Assembly (NCBI GenBank): GCA_964387025.1
Contig: CAYLUZ010000004.1
Span: 186,001 to 250,000, forward strand
Direction: 5' to 3'
Source: PNON01 sp964387025
GTDB lineage: Bacteria; Chloroflexota; Anaerolineae; Anaerolineales; Anaerolineaceae
DNA length: 64,000 bases
Part shown: one piece after another, positions 45,995 through 54,606 of the stretch
Numbering within the stretch: the stretch's first letter is position 1
How the letters are laid out: each line of letters begins with the position of its first letter
The notes under the pieces: generated by a model
What the model was told of the DNA's origin: nothing
The model's database searches: none
What the model saw: the letters and a program-made list of their open reading frames with translations, nothing else
Position numbers and translations under genes: made by a program

Positions 45995-47134
45995 ATGATG
46001 AGACAAAAATATAACTCAACCATACTTATTTTTGCTAGTTTCTTATTGATATTCAGTTCGGCTTTTACCATTCATCCTGCAGCAAATTTTCAAACTGAGG
46101 ACGAAGTAAATCTTCGGATCACCCAGGTGGATACATCCCATTTCCCGCAGGTTAAGGTCTATGTTTCTGCGATGGATGCTAATGGTGATCCTATTCCAGT
46201 CAACCCGGCTAACCTGGTACTCAGAGAGGATGATCAAAAAGTCACAACCGATCTGGTGAGCGGGGAAGGTGATAGTGGCCAGTTGACTACCCTGTTAGTT
46301 ATTGACATCTCCGGCAGTATGAACGCGGGCGGAAAATTAGCCATGGCCAAAAAGGTAGCTGGTGAATATATCGCTCAAATGCGGTCGAATGATCAGGCCG
46401 GGATTGTTGCATTCAACAATAAAGTAAATCTTGTCCAGTCAGTTACTACAGACCGTGATGTTCTCCAGTCGGCGATCGACAACCTGAAGGCCAGGGACGA
46501 TACAGCCATGTACGATGCGCTGGTGAAAGCTACTGATGAATTAAATCCGCTCAGCGGTCGTAAAGCCATTATTGTTCTCACAGATGGTCTGGATAATCAA
46601 AGCAAGAATTCTCCATCTGATGTGCTGAATAGCATTGGCAAATCCGGTTTGTCGATCTCTACCATCGGCCTTGGTGATCCGGGACAAAGCACAGGCAACA
46701 TGACCGCCCTGGATGAGAAAACGCTGAGTGCTCTGGCTGAAAAAGCTGGAGGAAGCTATGGTCTGGCGACAGACCAGGAATCTCTCCAGCAGATCTATGA
46801 AAAGTACGGACGGGCATTAAAAAGCGAGTATGCCATTACATACACCAGTCAATCCAAATTAAGGGATGGTATCAACCGCAGTTTATCGATTTCTCTAGAA
46901 GAAGGTGGAATTTCCTCATGGTCTGGTGCGACCAAAACTCAATATAACCCGGGCGGCCTCGTACCAGAAGTGGCTTCTGCTGCATCCTGGCCAACATTTT
47001 TTGGCTTGCTGGCATTACTTGTAATACTTCTTTTCCTACCCATGATGATCCGGATGGTGAAGAGAATGAGTCCGCAAAAAGAAGCTGCTCCGGTAATGCC
47101 TGCGCCAAAAGCGACACGGGTAAAGTTAAAATAA
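45995..47134 (+). CDS. Membrane-anchored von Willebrand A-domain protein
   Basis: 379 aa. N-terminal signal sequence, short beta domain, VWA domain (about 95-275) with intact MIDAS: D104-I-S106-G-S108, a Thr in DDTAMYDA, and Asp in VLTDGLDN. A C-terminal transmembrane helix (WPTFFGLLALLVILLFLP) and short basic tail follow. It exposes a metal-dependent protein-binding domain outside the membrane. The ATG follows the stop of the FHA gene without a gap (ATG 45998 is an alternative). Last gene of the operon. Its direct role in Ubl conjugation is unknown. Confidence 0.88.
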   Translation: MMRQKYNSTILIFASFLLIFSSAFTIHPAANFQTEDEVNLRITQVDTSHFPQVKVYVSAMDANGDPIPVNPANLVLREDDQKVTTDLVSGEGDSGQLTTLLVIDISGSMNAGGKLAMAKKVAGEYIAQMRSNDQAGIVAFNNKVNLVQSVTTDRDVLQSAIDNLKARDDTAMYDALVKATDELNPLSGRKAIIVLTDGLDNQSKNSPSDVLNSIGKSGLSISTIGLGDPGQSTGNMTALDEKTLSALAEKAGGSYGLATDQESLQQIYEKYGRALKSEYAITYTSQSKLRDGINRSLSISLEEGGISSWSGATKTQYNPGGLVPEVASAASWPTFFGLLALLVILLFLPMMIRMVKRMSPQKEAAPVMPAPKATRVKLK

Positions 47135-47213
47135 CTTGTAGTTGTTATAGACTATCTTGACGGCTATAAAAAGAACTTCGTATCTATAACAATTTCAATA
47201 AGTAATAATTCAA

Positions 47214-47249
47214 AAAATCCTCTACCACTGAAAATTGGTAGAGGATTTT
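47214..47249. terminator. Bidirectional terminator ending the ubiquitin-like operon
   Basis: 14-bp stem (47214-47227 with 47236-47249) with an 8-nt loop and A/T tracts in the arms, between the convergent VWA and rimO genes. Confidence 0.9.
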
Positions 47250-47276
47250 ATGTAAATCATTCAAGTTATCCACTAT

Positions 47277-48608
47277 CTACCTGACAACTGTCCCGGTCAG
47301 ATCGTGAACCATTGCACCGTCAACTCGAACGGGGTAAATTTCCCCTATCGGTAGTTCTTCCTGGATGACGATCATCCCATCAATTTCCGGTGCATCCCGG
47401 TATGACCTACCAATACTGATGCCATCCCCGGCACCTTCCACCAGCACATCCAGGTTTTTACCCACTAGGGCTTGATTGTTCACCATGGATATATTTTCCT
47501 GTAGCAGCATTAACCTTTCCAACCGGTTTTGTTTGACTTCTGCTGGAATTGGATCACCTAAGGCTTCACTTGCTGTTCCAGGTTCAAATGAAAAGGGAAA
47601 TGCACCGACATGATCAAGCTTAAGTTCTGCAATAAAATCGAGTAATGTTTGGAATTCTTTTTCAGTTTCCCCTGGATAACCGACAATAAAAGTTGACCTG
47701 ATCGCCAGATCAGGCATGGCATTGCGCATTTTACCAATGGTATTCATGACCCAATCGATATTATGCGGTCGGTTCATTCTTTTTAACATATCAGGGTGTC
47801 CGTGCTGCAATGGGATGTCCAGGTAGTGCAGGATCTGCGGTCGGGAAGCCATAATATTGATCAGGCCGTCCGTTACATAGCCCGGATAAGCATACATAAC
47901 CCGAATCCAGTTCAATTCAGGCACTTCATCCGTCATTTTTTCGAGCAACCTGGTTAATCCATCACGGATTTTTAGATCACTTCCATAGTCAGTTGAATCC
48001 TGTGCAATCAGGACAATTTCTTTGACACCTGCAGATTGCAGGGTTTTTGCTTCATAAATGATAGAGTCTGCCGGACGACTTACAGCTTTTCCTTTGATCA
48101 GTGGAATTGCACAAAAAGCACAGGGTCTCCGGCAGCCGTCTGCAATCTTGATGTAAGCACTTCCGACCTGTCTTGCAGCTCGCAGGATTCCATCCACTTC
48201 ACCACCGGAATCAGGCACATCCGGAAGGTGATGGAGTGGTTCGGGGGTTTTTTGACTGCGCAATGCACGAACAACCTGGACAACATCCATCCATCTCCTG
48301 GTGCCAAGCATGCCATCGATACCGGGAATCTGGCGTGAGACTTCCTGCCTGTATCTTTGTGTGAGGCAGCCAGCAGCCACAATGAGTTGACCTTTTTGTT
48401 TTTTAGCTGTCAGGTCTTTAAGGATTGAGTAAGATTCATCCCTTGCATCACCAATAAATCCACAGGTATTTACGATCACAACACCCGCTTTTTCGGGAGA
48501 GTCAATTAACCGAAATCCATCCCTGTCTAATAATTGACCCATCGAATCTGAATCAACTGTGTTCTTGGCACATCCAAGAGAAATAATGCAAATATCATTT
48601 ATTTTCAT
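47277..48608 (-). CDS. rimO: Ribosomal protein S12 methylthiotransferase RimO
   Basis: 443 aa, normal length. Adds a methylthio group to an Asp of ribosomal protein S12. An N-terminal UPF0004 domain carries three cluster cysteines (ISLGCAKN, VNTCGFI, AAGCLTQ). The radical-SAM core has CRRPCAFC. A C-terminal TRAM-like domain follows. The SLGCAKNTVDS start and DIPLQHGHPDMLKRM distinguish RimO from MiaB. Ribosome site AAAGG. It begins 15 nt downstream of the RodZ-like gene, probably one operon. Confidence 0.94.
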   Translation of the reverse strand: MKINDICIISLGCAKNTVDSDSMGQLLDRDGFRLIDSPEKAGVVIVNTCGFIGDARDESYSILKDLTAKKQKGQLIVAAGCLTQRYRQEVSRQIPGIDGMLGTRRWMDVVQVVRALRSQKTPEPLHHLPDVPDSGGEVDGILRAARQVGSAYIKIADGCRRPCAFCAIPLIKGKAVSRPADSIIYEAKTLQSAGVKEIVLIAQDSTDYGSDLKIRDGLTRLLEKMTDEVPELNWIRVMYAYPGYVTDGLINIMASRPQILHYLDIPLQHGHPDMLKRMNRPHNIDWVMNTIGKMRNAMPDLAIRSTFIVGYPGETEKEFQTLLDFIAELKLDHVGAFPFSFEPGTASEALGDPIPAEVKQNRLERLMLLQENISMVNNQALVGKNLDVLVEGAGDGISIGRSYRDAPEIDGMIVIQEELPIGEIYPVRVDGAMVHDLTGTVVR

Positions 48609-48623
48609 TTCTACCTTTAAGGA

Positions 48624-50027
48624 TTACTGGGTTGGGGTTCGAGTAGGAGTCCGTGTCCGCGTGGGATAAGGAGTGGATGTGGGCAACTTTGTTTTCGTGG
48701 GTGGATAGGTATTGGAAGGCCTTGGTGTCTTACTCGGTCTCAGTGTTGCTGATGGTGTTACAGAGGGAGTAAATGTAGGTGTACCAAACGAATTGATATT
48801 GAAGATAAGGTGGATGACACTTCCCTGCGGACCGAGACTTCCAAGATCTGTTTGATTGAATATCACCTGAATTGCCGCTGCATTTCCACAGATCAATTCA
48901 ACCCGGTTTTTTCCTTCAAAAAGGTAAGGATTGCCAGTTATCAATCGTCCATTAAAAACAACCTTACCATCTACAATAACCTGCATATAGGCACTTTGAT
49001 TCGCCACAAAAAATACACTCACCGGAGAACCTGAAGCAGCAGGAGCAGCGAACGTCAGGGTAGGACGATCAACTGGTAAAACAGCTACAACGGTCTCTGT
49101 CGTCGGTGGTTCTATTGAGCTAGTCGGAGTTAACCTTGCTTCAGCAGTAGCTGTGTTGATAAGCGCATCTATCTGAGACTGGGCAGTTTTTGTAGCACGA
49201 GGATCGACCTGGTAGCTTAGAATTGCACTGGCTCCCCAGATCAAACTGGCAAATGTAATGACAACTAGAATGATCACGACAAATATATCCAGTGAAAATA
49301 AACTGCGTGCTGTTGGAAGACCTTGTTTTGGCATACCTCCCGGATTTGGAATATAAATAGCCTTTTTCTTCTTCTTATTTTCTACGAGCAATAAAGCTTC
49401 CTGGCGTAAAAGCTGTAAAGCTTCTGCATATTTTAATAAGATAGCTTCCGTGTCCAGATCCAGGAAACCAGCGTAATTATTCAACATTCCCTTGCATTGG
49501 ACTGAAGATGGCAGTTCGTCAAACCTTCCCTCCTCGAGGGCGATGACATAATGCAAAGGTATATGCGTAATCTCTTCAATACTTGCTGTTGATAAACTTA
49601 AGCGGTTCCTTTGTTTCTTAAGGTCATTACCGATTTCAGATAGAAGTTTTTGTGCTCCATCCTTCTCATTATTTTTATTATGGCCAAAATTTGAAGGATA
49701 AGGAGGATTATCCTGATCATTGGATGAGTCTAAATTACTTTGTCCGGTTTTCCCTTTATCACCAGATACTTCTGCCTGGTTTACATTCAGGCTGCTGTTT
49801 TCCGAAAGGAGCAAGAATTCAAGATCCTTAGGTGGTAAATTAAAGTAATCCCAGTACATCCTTATGAAACCACGGCCTTGAACAAGAGATGGCAGATCGT
49901 CAAAGCGGTCTTCCTCGATTGCTAGGAGATACTTCTCTCTGATGCGTAAAGCACGGTAAACCTGCTCCAGAGTTAATTTTTTCTGGCTGCGGGTTTTAGC
50001 GATGATTTGACCAATGCTTTCAGTCAT
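48624..50027 (-). CDS. RodZ-like membrane protein with two HTH domains
   Basis: 467 aa. Two Cro/RodZ-type helix-turn-helix domains in tandem: one at 1-70 (TRSQKKLTLEQVYRAL, IEEDRFDDLPSLVQGRGFI) and one at about 130-205 (KKQRNRLSLSTASIEEI, LEEGRFDELPSSVQCKGML). One transmembrane helix (about 245-270) is followed by a linker, a beta-rich DUF4115-like domain, and a Thr/Pro/Ser-rich tail. Usual RodZ proteins carry one HTH and link MreB to the cell wall machinery. The duplicated HTH and long tail are atypical. Upstream of rimO, with a terminator separating it from rplI. Confidence 0.82.
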   Translation of the reverse strand: MTESIGQIIAKTRSQKKLTLEQVYRALRIREKYLLAIEEDRFDDLPSLVQGRGFIRMYWDYFNLPPKDLEFLLLSENSSLNVNQAEVSGDKGKTGQSNLDSSNDQDNPPYPSNFGHNKNNEKDGAQKLLSEIGNDLKKQRNRLSLSTASIEEITHIPLHYVIALEEGRFDELPSSVQCKGMLNNYAGFLDLDTEAILLKYAEALQLLRQEALLLVENKKKKKAIYIPNPGGMPKQGLPTARSLFSLDIFVVIILVVITFASLIWGASAILSYQVDPRATKTAQSQIDALINTATAEARLTPTSSIEPPTTETVVAVLPVDRPTLTFAAPAASGSPVSVFFVANQSAYMQVIVDGKVVFNGRLITGNPYLFEGKNRVELICGNAAAIQVIFNQTDLGSLGPQGSVIHLIFNINSFGTPTFTPSVTPSATLRPSKTPRPSNTYPPTKTKLPTSTPYPTRTRTPTRTPTQ

Positions 50028-50040
50028 GGAGTTTAAGGAT

Positions 50041-50085
50041 AAAAAATATACAGGTCTGGCAGATTATTAAATTTGCCAGACCTGT
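50041..50085 (-). terminator. Terminator after rplI
   Basis: 12-bp perfect stem ACAGGTCTGGCA with TGCCAGACCTGT (50050-50061, 50074-50085); on the minus strand it is followed by ATATTTTTT. Confidence 0.9.
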
Positions 50086-50131
50086 GCAATGCATTAGAAT
50101 ATTTGATTCTGGCCTAAGTACCTGATACCGA

Positions 50132-50662
50132 TTATTCCTTGACCTCTTCACCTTCAACAGGTTTTTCGGCTGCGGCTTCGACTACAGGGACCTCTTCAGC
50201 TAATCCGGCAACAGCTTCCCCTTCACGATGAACGATGATCTTTACTTCCGGCATCAGATCCACGGTGAGGCGAATGTGGGCTTTCTTTTCACCAAGAGTA
50301 CGGATGGGTTGAATATCCACCTGATGACGTTCAACGGTAATGCCACTTTTTTCCTTGATGGCATCCACGATCATCTGGTGAGTAATTGAACCGTAGAGCT
50401 TTCCGGTTTCACCTGCTTTTGAACCAAATGTCAGGGTTAACTTGGAAAGAACCTCAGCAACACTGCCCATTTCCTGGTTCAAAGCTGCTCGCCGGATGGT
50501 AGCCTGTTGACGAATACTTTCAGACTGTTTCATTGCTCCGGGTGTGGCTAATACTGCAAGATTTGTCGGGAGGAGAAAGTTGCGGCCATAACCATCAGCG
50601 ACACGTTTTACATCACCGGCGCGGCCTAATTTATATACATCTTTAAGTAGTAGTACTTTCAT
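50132..50662 (-). CDS. rplI: 50S ribosomal protein L9 (bL9)
   Basis: 176 aa, about 25 longer than usual because of an acidic C-terminal tail rich in E, V and A. The N-domain has MKVLLLKDVYKLGRAGDV and DGYGRNFLLP. The C-domain has KLYGSITHQMIVDAI, the family hallmark. It binds 23S rRNA and helps frame maintenance. AAGGG precedes the ATG. It ends in its own terminator; the thrS gene lies 132 nt upstream. Confidence 0.96.
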   Translation of the reverse strand: MKVLLLKDVYKLGRAGDVKRVADGYGRNFLLPTNLAVLATPGAMKQSESIRQQATIRRAALNQEMGSVAEVLSKLTLTFGSKAGETGKLYGSITHQMIVDAIKEKSGITVERHQVDIQPIRTLGEKKAHIRLTVDLMPEVKIIVHREGEAVAGLAEEVPVVEAAAEKPVEGEEVKE

Positions 50663-50794
50663 TTTTCAAGCCCTTCATAAAGAAGATACTCTAATGCGAA
50701 GGGTACAACGCATCAGGCGGTTTGGAGTATACCATAAAATGGATTGATACGTAAAAAATGCGATCAGCAATACTCTCCTCTTATGACCCTATAT

Positions 50795-52579
50795 CTAATC
50801 TCCAGATTCAATGTCCTTCTTAGCTTTTATAAGAAAATCGGCTACACTCATTGCACCCGGATTTTCGCCGTTGCGTAATCGAAGTGCGACCTGCTTGTTA
50901 TCCATTTCCTGGTCACCAACCACAAGCATATAGGGGATCTTTTGTTTTTGTGCATCCCTTATCTTTGAGTTCATACGTTCAGAGCGCTCATCTACTTCCA
51001 CCCGCAAACCTTCTGCTTTGAGTTTTACCGCCAGGTCTTTGCAATATTCCATATGACGGTCGGCGATGGGGATAAGAACAGCCTGTACAGGGTTGAGCCA
51101 CGCCGGGAATGCACCCGCGAAATGTTCGATAATTACTCCCAGGAAGCGTTCCGTTGTTCCTGTCACAGCGCGATGCAATAATACAGGGGTATGTTCCTGA
51201 CCGTCCTCGCCAATGTAGATACAGCCTAACCGTGCCGGCTGAATGAAATCCACCTGGATGGTGGAAAGCTGCCATTCACGACCAAGAACATCTTTTGCCA
51301 TGAAATCAGCTTTCGGGCCATAGAATGCCGCTTCGCCGGTAGCCTCATAAAAATCCACATTATTTGCTACCAGCGCACTGCGCAGGGCTGTTTCAGCCAA
51401 ACTCCATTTTTCAGGATCCTGAACGTACTTGCCACCTTCACCCTGAAGAGATAATCGAACGCGATAATCAATGAAGCGGTAGCGTTCCAGTACTTCCTTG
51501 ATGACCTGTAAGTCGAGCGAGAATTCGCTTTCGATCTGTTCCGGTGTGCAAAAAGTATGGCAGTCATCCTGGGTAAGCGCCCGAACGCGCGTAAGACCGC
51601 TGAGTTCACCGGTCTTTTCATATCGGTAAAGTGTGGCAAATTCTGCAAAGCGCATGGGTAATTCACGGTAGGAATGCCGGCCCATCTCATTGAATAAGGT
51701 CATATGACTGGGACAATTCATCGGTTTCAAACGGAAAGCGATATTGCCATCCACCATGGGAGGGAACATTGCATCCTTATAATTCTCATAGTGCCCCGAA
51801 CGCTTATAAAGGTCTTCCTTCACCAGGTTTCCTGTCCAGACATGTTGAAAACCGTATTTCGTTTGTACGTCACGAACATAGGTTTCCATCAGGTGGCGGA
51901 GCATCTCACCTTTGGGGGTGAATAATGGCAACCCGGGGCCGACATCATCAGAAAAGTAGAATAAACCCAGTTCTTTGCCCAGTTTGCGGTGATCGCGTTT
52001 TTTGGCTTCTTCAAGTTTCCACAGATATTCTTCCAATTGTTTGGGGTTCTCCCAGGCGGTGCCATAAATGCGCTGCAACATAGGACGTTTCTCATCGCCA
52101 CGCCAATAAGCGCCAGCAACACTCATCAGCTTAATGGCAGAAGGATTGATTTTCCCTGTGTTCTCCACATGAGGGCCGCGGCACAAATCGGTAAAAGCAT
52201 CATGCGTATAGGTAGAAATAACTGGCTTTTCGTTGATCGGATTACCATACTCATCTTGGCCGCCTTTATCAAGCCCATCGATCAATTCCACTTTATAGGG
52301 TTGACTTTTGAAAAAATTACGGGCTTCATCTGCACTGAGTTCTTTGCGAATGAACGGGTGGTGAGCAGCGATGATTTGTCGCATTCTTTTCTCAATGACT
52401 GTCAAATCTTCAGGAGTGAGCGCTCGTGGCAGGTCAAAATCGTAATAAAAGCCATCCTCAATTGGTGGACCTATGGTGACCTTGCCATCCGGGAACATTT
52501 CCATCACAGCTTGAGCCATAATATGGGCGCTGGAGTGCCGGATGCGATATAGCTTGGTCTCTTCGTATTTTTCTTCCAT
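50795..52579 (-). CDS. thrS: Threonyl-tRNA synthetase lacking the TGS domain
   Basis: 594 aa. It begins directly with the editing (SAD) domain (RHSSAHIMAQAV, with the second metal pair in LCRGPH). Class II catalytic motifs follow: zinc ligands in LKPMNCPSHM, motif 2 with RYEKTGELSGLTRVRALTQDD, and a later GTTERFLGVIIEHFAGAFP. The C-terminal anticodon-binding domain reads VQAVLIPIADRH and PYMLVVGDQE. The N-terminal TGS domain, present in most bacterial ThrRS, is absent, which explains the short length. The start has AAGGAG five bases ahead. Expression is controlled by an upstream T-box leader. Confidence 0.95.
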   Translation of the reverse strand: MEEKYEETKLYRIRHSSAHIMAQAVMEMFPDGKVTIGPPIEDGFYYDFDLPRALTPEDLTVIEKRMRQIIAAHHPFIRKELSADEARNFFKSQPYKVELIDGLDKGGQDEYGNPINEKPVISTYTHDAFTDLCRGPHVENTGKINPSAIKLMSVAGAYWRGDEKRPMLQRIYGTAWENPKQLEEYLWKLEEAKKRDHRKLGKELGLFYFSDDVGPGLPLFTPKGEMLRHLMETYVRDVQTKYGFQHVWTGNLVKEDLYKRSGHYENYKDAMFPPMVDGNIAFRLKPMNCPSHMTLFNEMGRHSYRELPMRFAEFATLYRYEKTGELSGLTRVRALTQDDCHTFCTPEQIESEFSLDLQVIKEVLERYRFIDYRVRLSLQGEGGKYVQDPEKWSLAETALRSALVANNVDFYEATGEAAFYGPKADFMAKDVLGREWQLSTIQVDFIQPARLGCIYIGEDGQEHTPVLLHRAVTGTTERFLGVIIEHFAGAFPAWLNPVQAVLIPIADRHMEYCKDLAVKLKAEGLRVEVDERSERMNSKIRDAQKQKIPYMLVVGDQEMDNKQVALRLRNGENPGAMSVADFLIKAKKDIESGD

Positions 52580-52599
52580 TTTTTCTCCTTCATTTCACC

Positions 52600-52933
52600 T
52601 CTCCCTCTGGTAGAGGGGAGCGTGAGGTTAACTTAAATAAAAACACCCACCCACACTGGGGTGAGAGCTTGGCTCACACGGTTCCACCCAGATTTGGATC
52701 ATCTGTTATTACTTCGCAGGTCCAAAGACCTCCTTGCAATGACAATGGTATCCATCTCATTGATGCAGGTAACGGTTGCAGCCGGATTCCATACTTACCA
52801 ATAGGTGTTCAGGTTTCAGCTCGCGGGTGGTTTTTACTGGATGGGTATGGGTTTGCTCTCAGTCTCGGAAACCCTTCCTGTCTACCGGTGATCCGGTTAC
52901 TCTTCCCGGTCATTGTTTTGTGAGGTAATTATA
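52600..52933 (-). promoter_or_regulatory. T-box riboswitch leader of thrS
   Basis: On the minus strand the conserved T-box CTGGGTGGAACCGTG lies at 52677-52691, about 100 nt upstream of thrS. It is preceded by a stem-I-like region holding the GAAGAGTA loop-E word and followed by a terminator hairpin (about 52645-52664, CACCC paired with GGGTG) with T-run 52635-52643. A TATAAT (52928-52933) marks the likely promoter. Uncharged tRNA-Thr should stabilise the antiterminator and turn thrS on. A candidate Thr specifier ACC lies on the 3' side of stem I, but I could not fold it fully. Confidence 0.88.
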
Positions 52934-53099
52934 CATCAAGTGCCGGAAATTAGAACATAGAATGCATATGGTTAATAATTAAATTCAAAACAGAATCATA
53001 AAACTTTGAATCTCACCGATAATAATAAAGTTTGATAAATAATTTCCTTAGAATTAATCATTTCTTGGATCTATTTTATTTACCGGAGAAAGGCAAAAA

Positions 53100-53483
53100 A
53101 TGAAAAATCAAAATGAAATACTGGCATTATTCGACGCCTGGAACAATGCATTGCTTTCGGGGGATGCGAGCAAAGTAGCAAGCCTGTATGCCGAAAATGC
53201 CATTCTTCTGCCAACTGTCTCGAACAAAGTCAGGCATAATCATGGAGAAATCAGGGATTATTTTGAACATTTCCTCCAAAAAAAACCATCCGGTAACATT
53301 GTAGAGCATAATATTCGACTATTCGATGATTTGGCGATCAATTCAGGAGTGTACCATTTCTCACTACACCCAAAAGATGGCGAAAGAAGTTTTGTCAAAG
53401 CACGATATACATTTGTTTACCAAGTAATTGAAGGTAAATGGTTGATCGTTGAGCATCATTCGTCAGCATTTCCTGAAGTTTAA
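53100..53483 (+). CDS. SnoaL-like/SgcJ family small protein
   Basis: 127 aa cone-shaped alpha+beta barrel of the NTF2/SnoaL superfamily, closest by pattern to SgcJ/EcaC or CaMKII-association-like members: ALFDAWNNALLSGDASKVASLYAENAILLP near the start, KARYTFVYQ and WLIVEHHSSAFPE at the end. These often bind small ligands or oligomerise; catalytic function not predictable. GGAGAAAGG precedes the ATG. Stands alone between the thrS leader and thrC. Confidence 0.78.
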   Translation: MKNQNEILALFDAWNNALLSGDASKVASLYAENAILLPTVSNKVRHNHGEIRDYFEHFLQKKPSGNIVEHNIRLFDDLAINSGVYHFSLHPKDGERSFVKARYTFVYQVIEGKWLIVEHHSSAFPEV

Positions 53484-53545
53484 ATCCTTAGAAGTGGTTT
53501 GATCCACATCAATGTATAATCAACATAAAACTTTTGAGGTATTCC

Positions 53546-54601
53546 ATGGCGTATCCTGGTGTAATTCAGAGCTACCGGTCCCTGTTGGACATTCCCGCAC
53601 ATACAACCAATATCACCCTTTTGGAAGGTAACACTCCGCTTATACCTGTTCCTGCCCTTGCGAAAAAACTGGGCGGAGGGTATGACCTATTTGTCAAGTT
53701 TGAAGGGTTGAATCCCACCGGCTCATTCAAAGACCGCGGCATGACTGTAGCTATCAGTGAAGCTGACGGACGGGGAGTGAAGACTGTCATGTGTGCCTCC
53801 ACTGGGAATACGGCTGCTTCTGCGGCTGCTTATGCAGCCCGGGCTGGTATGCGCTGTATTGTGCTCATTCCGGAAGGTAAGGTGGCAGCCGGGAAATTAG
53901 CGGGGGCGATAGCCTATGGCGCCGAAGTACTCCAGATTCAGGGATCTTTTGATGATGCCCTGACCCTGGTTGTGGAACTGACTAATAAATACCCAATAGC
54001 ACTTGTCAATTCACTCAACCCATACCGGCTTGAAGGACAAAAAACAGCTGCCTTTGAGGTTTGCGAAACTTTAGGTTTCGCACCGGATTGGTTATGCCTT
54101 CCAGTAGGTAATGCTGGGAATATCAGTGCATACTGGATGGGTTTTAAGCAATACCAAAATTTGAAAGATTTTGGTTTACCACACATACTGGGTGTCCAGG
54201 CTGCCGGTTCAGCTCCCCTTGTGTTGGGTCACCCGGTGGAACACCCGGATACTGTGGCGACAGCCATTCGAATTGGTAAACCAGCCCGCGGTGAACAGGC
54301 TCTTCAGGCTGCCGAAGAATCGATTGGGCAGATCATGGCTGTGACTGATGATGAGATACTGGAAATGCAGAAGATGCTTGCATCCAGCGGGATCTGGGTG
54401 GAGCCGGCTTCGGCTGCAGGCCTGGCAGGGTTGAGGCACGAAATAGAGGCAGGTCATTTTGACGCGAAGGGAAAGACAATTGTTGGGGTGTGTACAGGGC
54501 ATGGATTGAAAGACCCCGAAATTGTGACCCGTGGTTTCAGTTTCAGAGCGCTGCCAGCTGAGTTCAAGGCTATCGAATCTGTCATCATTGGAAAAGGATA
54601 A
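53546..54601 (+). CDS. thrC: Threonine synthase
   Basis: 351 aa, the short bacterial type. It converts O-phosphohomoserine to threonine using PLP. PLP lysine K62 in NPTGSFKDRGM, phosphate-binding loop near GNAGNISAYW, ASTGNTAASAAAYAARAGM, and C-terminal VCTGHGLKDPE. ATG 53546 is preferred to TTG 53534 (GAGG ahead). The homoserine kinase gene follows after 5 nt, making a thrC-thrB operon. Confidence 0.95.
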   Translation: MAYPGVIQSYRSLLDIPAHTTNITLLEGNTPLIPVPALAKKLGGGYDLFVKFEGLNPTGSFKDRGMTVAISEADGRGVKTVMCASTGNTAASAAAYAARAGMRCIVLIPEGKVAAGKLAGAIAYGAEVLQIQGSFDDALTLVVELTNKYPIALVNSLNPYRLEGQKTAAFEVCETLGFAPDWLCLPVGNAGNISAYWMGFKQYQNLKDFGLPHILGVQAAGSAPLVLGHPVEHPDTVATAIRIGKPARGEQALQAAEESIGQIMAVTDDEILEMQKMLASSGIWVEPASAAGLAGLRHEIEAGHFDAKGKTIVGVCTGHGLKDPEIVTRGFSFRALPAEFKAIESVIIGKG

Positions 54602-54606
54602 CCTAA

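Noticed and set aside
40564..47134. Classification as CBASS or as a type VII secretion locus
   Set aside because: No nucleotidyltransferase, effector, EssC/FtsK ATPase or WXG100 gene is present; the E1, E2 and JAMM genes are not arranged as Cap2/Cap3.
52669..52923. An 84-codon plus-strand open frame upstream of thrS
   Set aside because: It lies wholly within the T-box leader of thrS on the opposite strand and has no family match or ribosome site.
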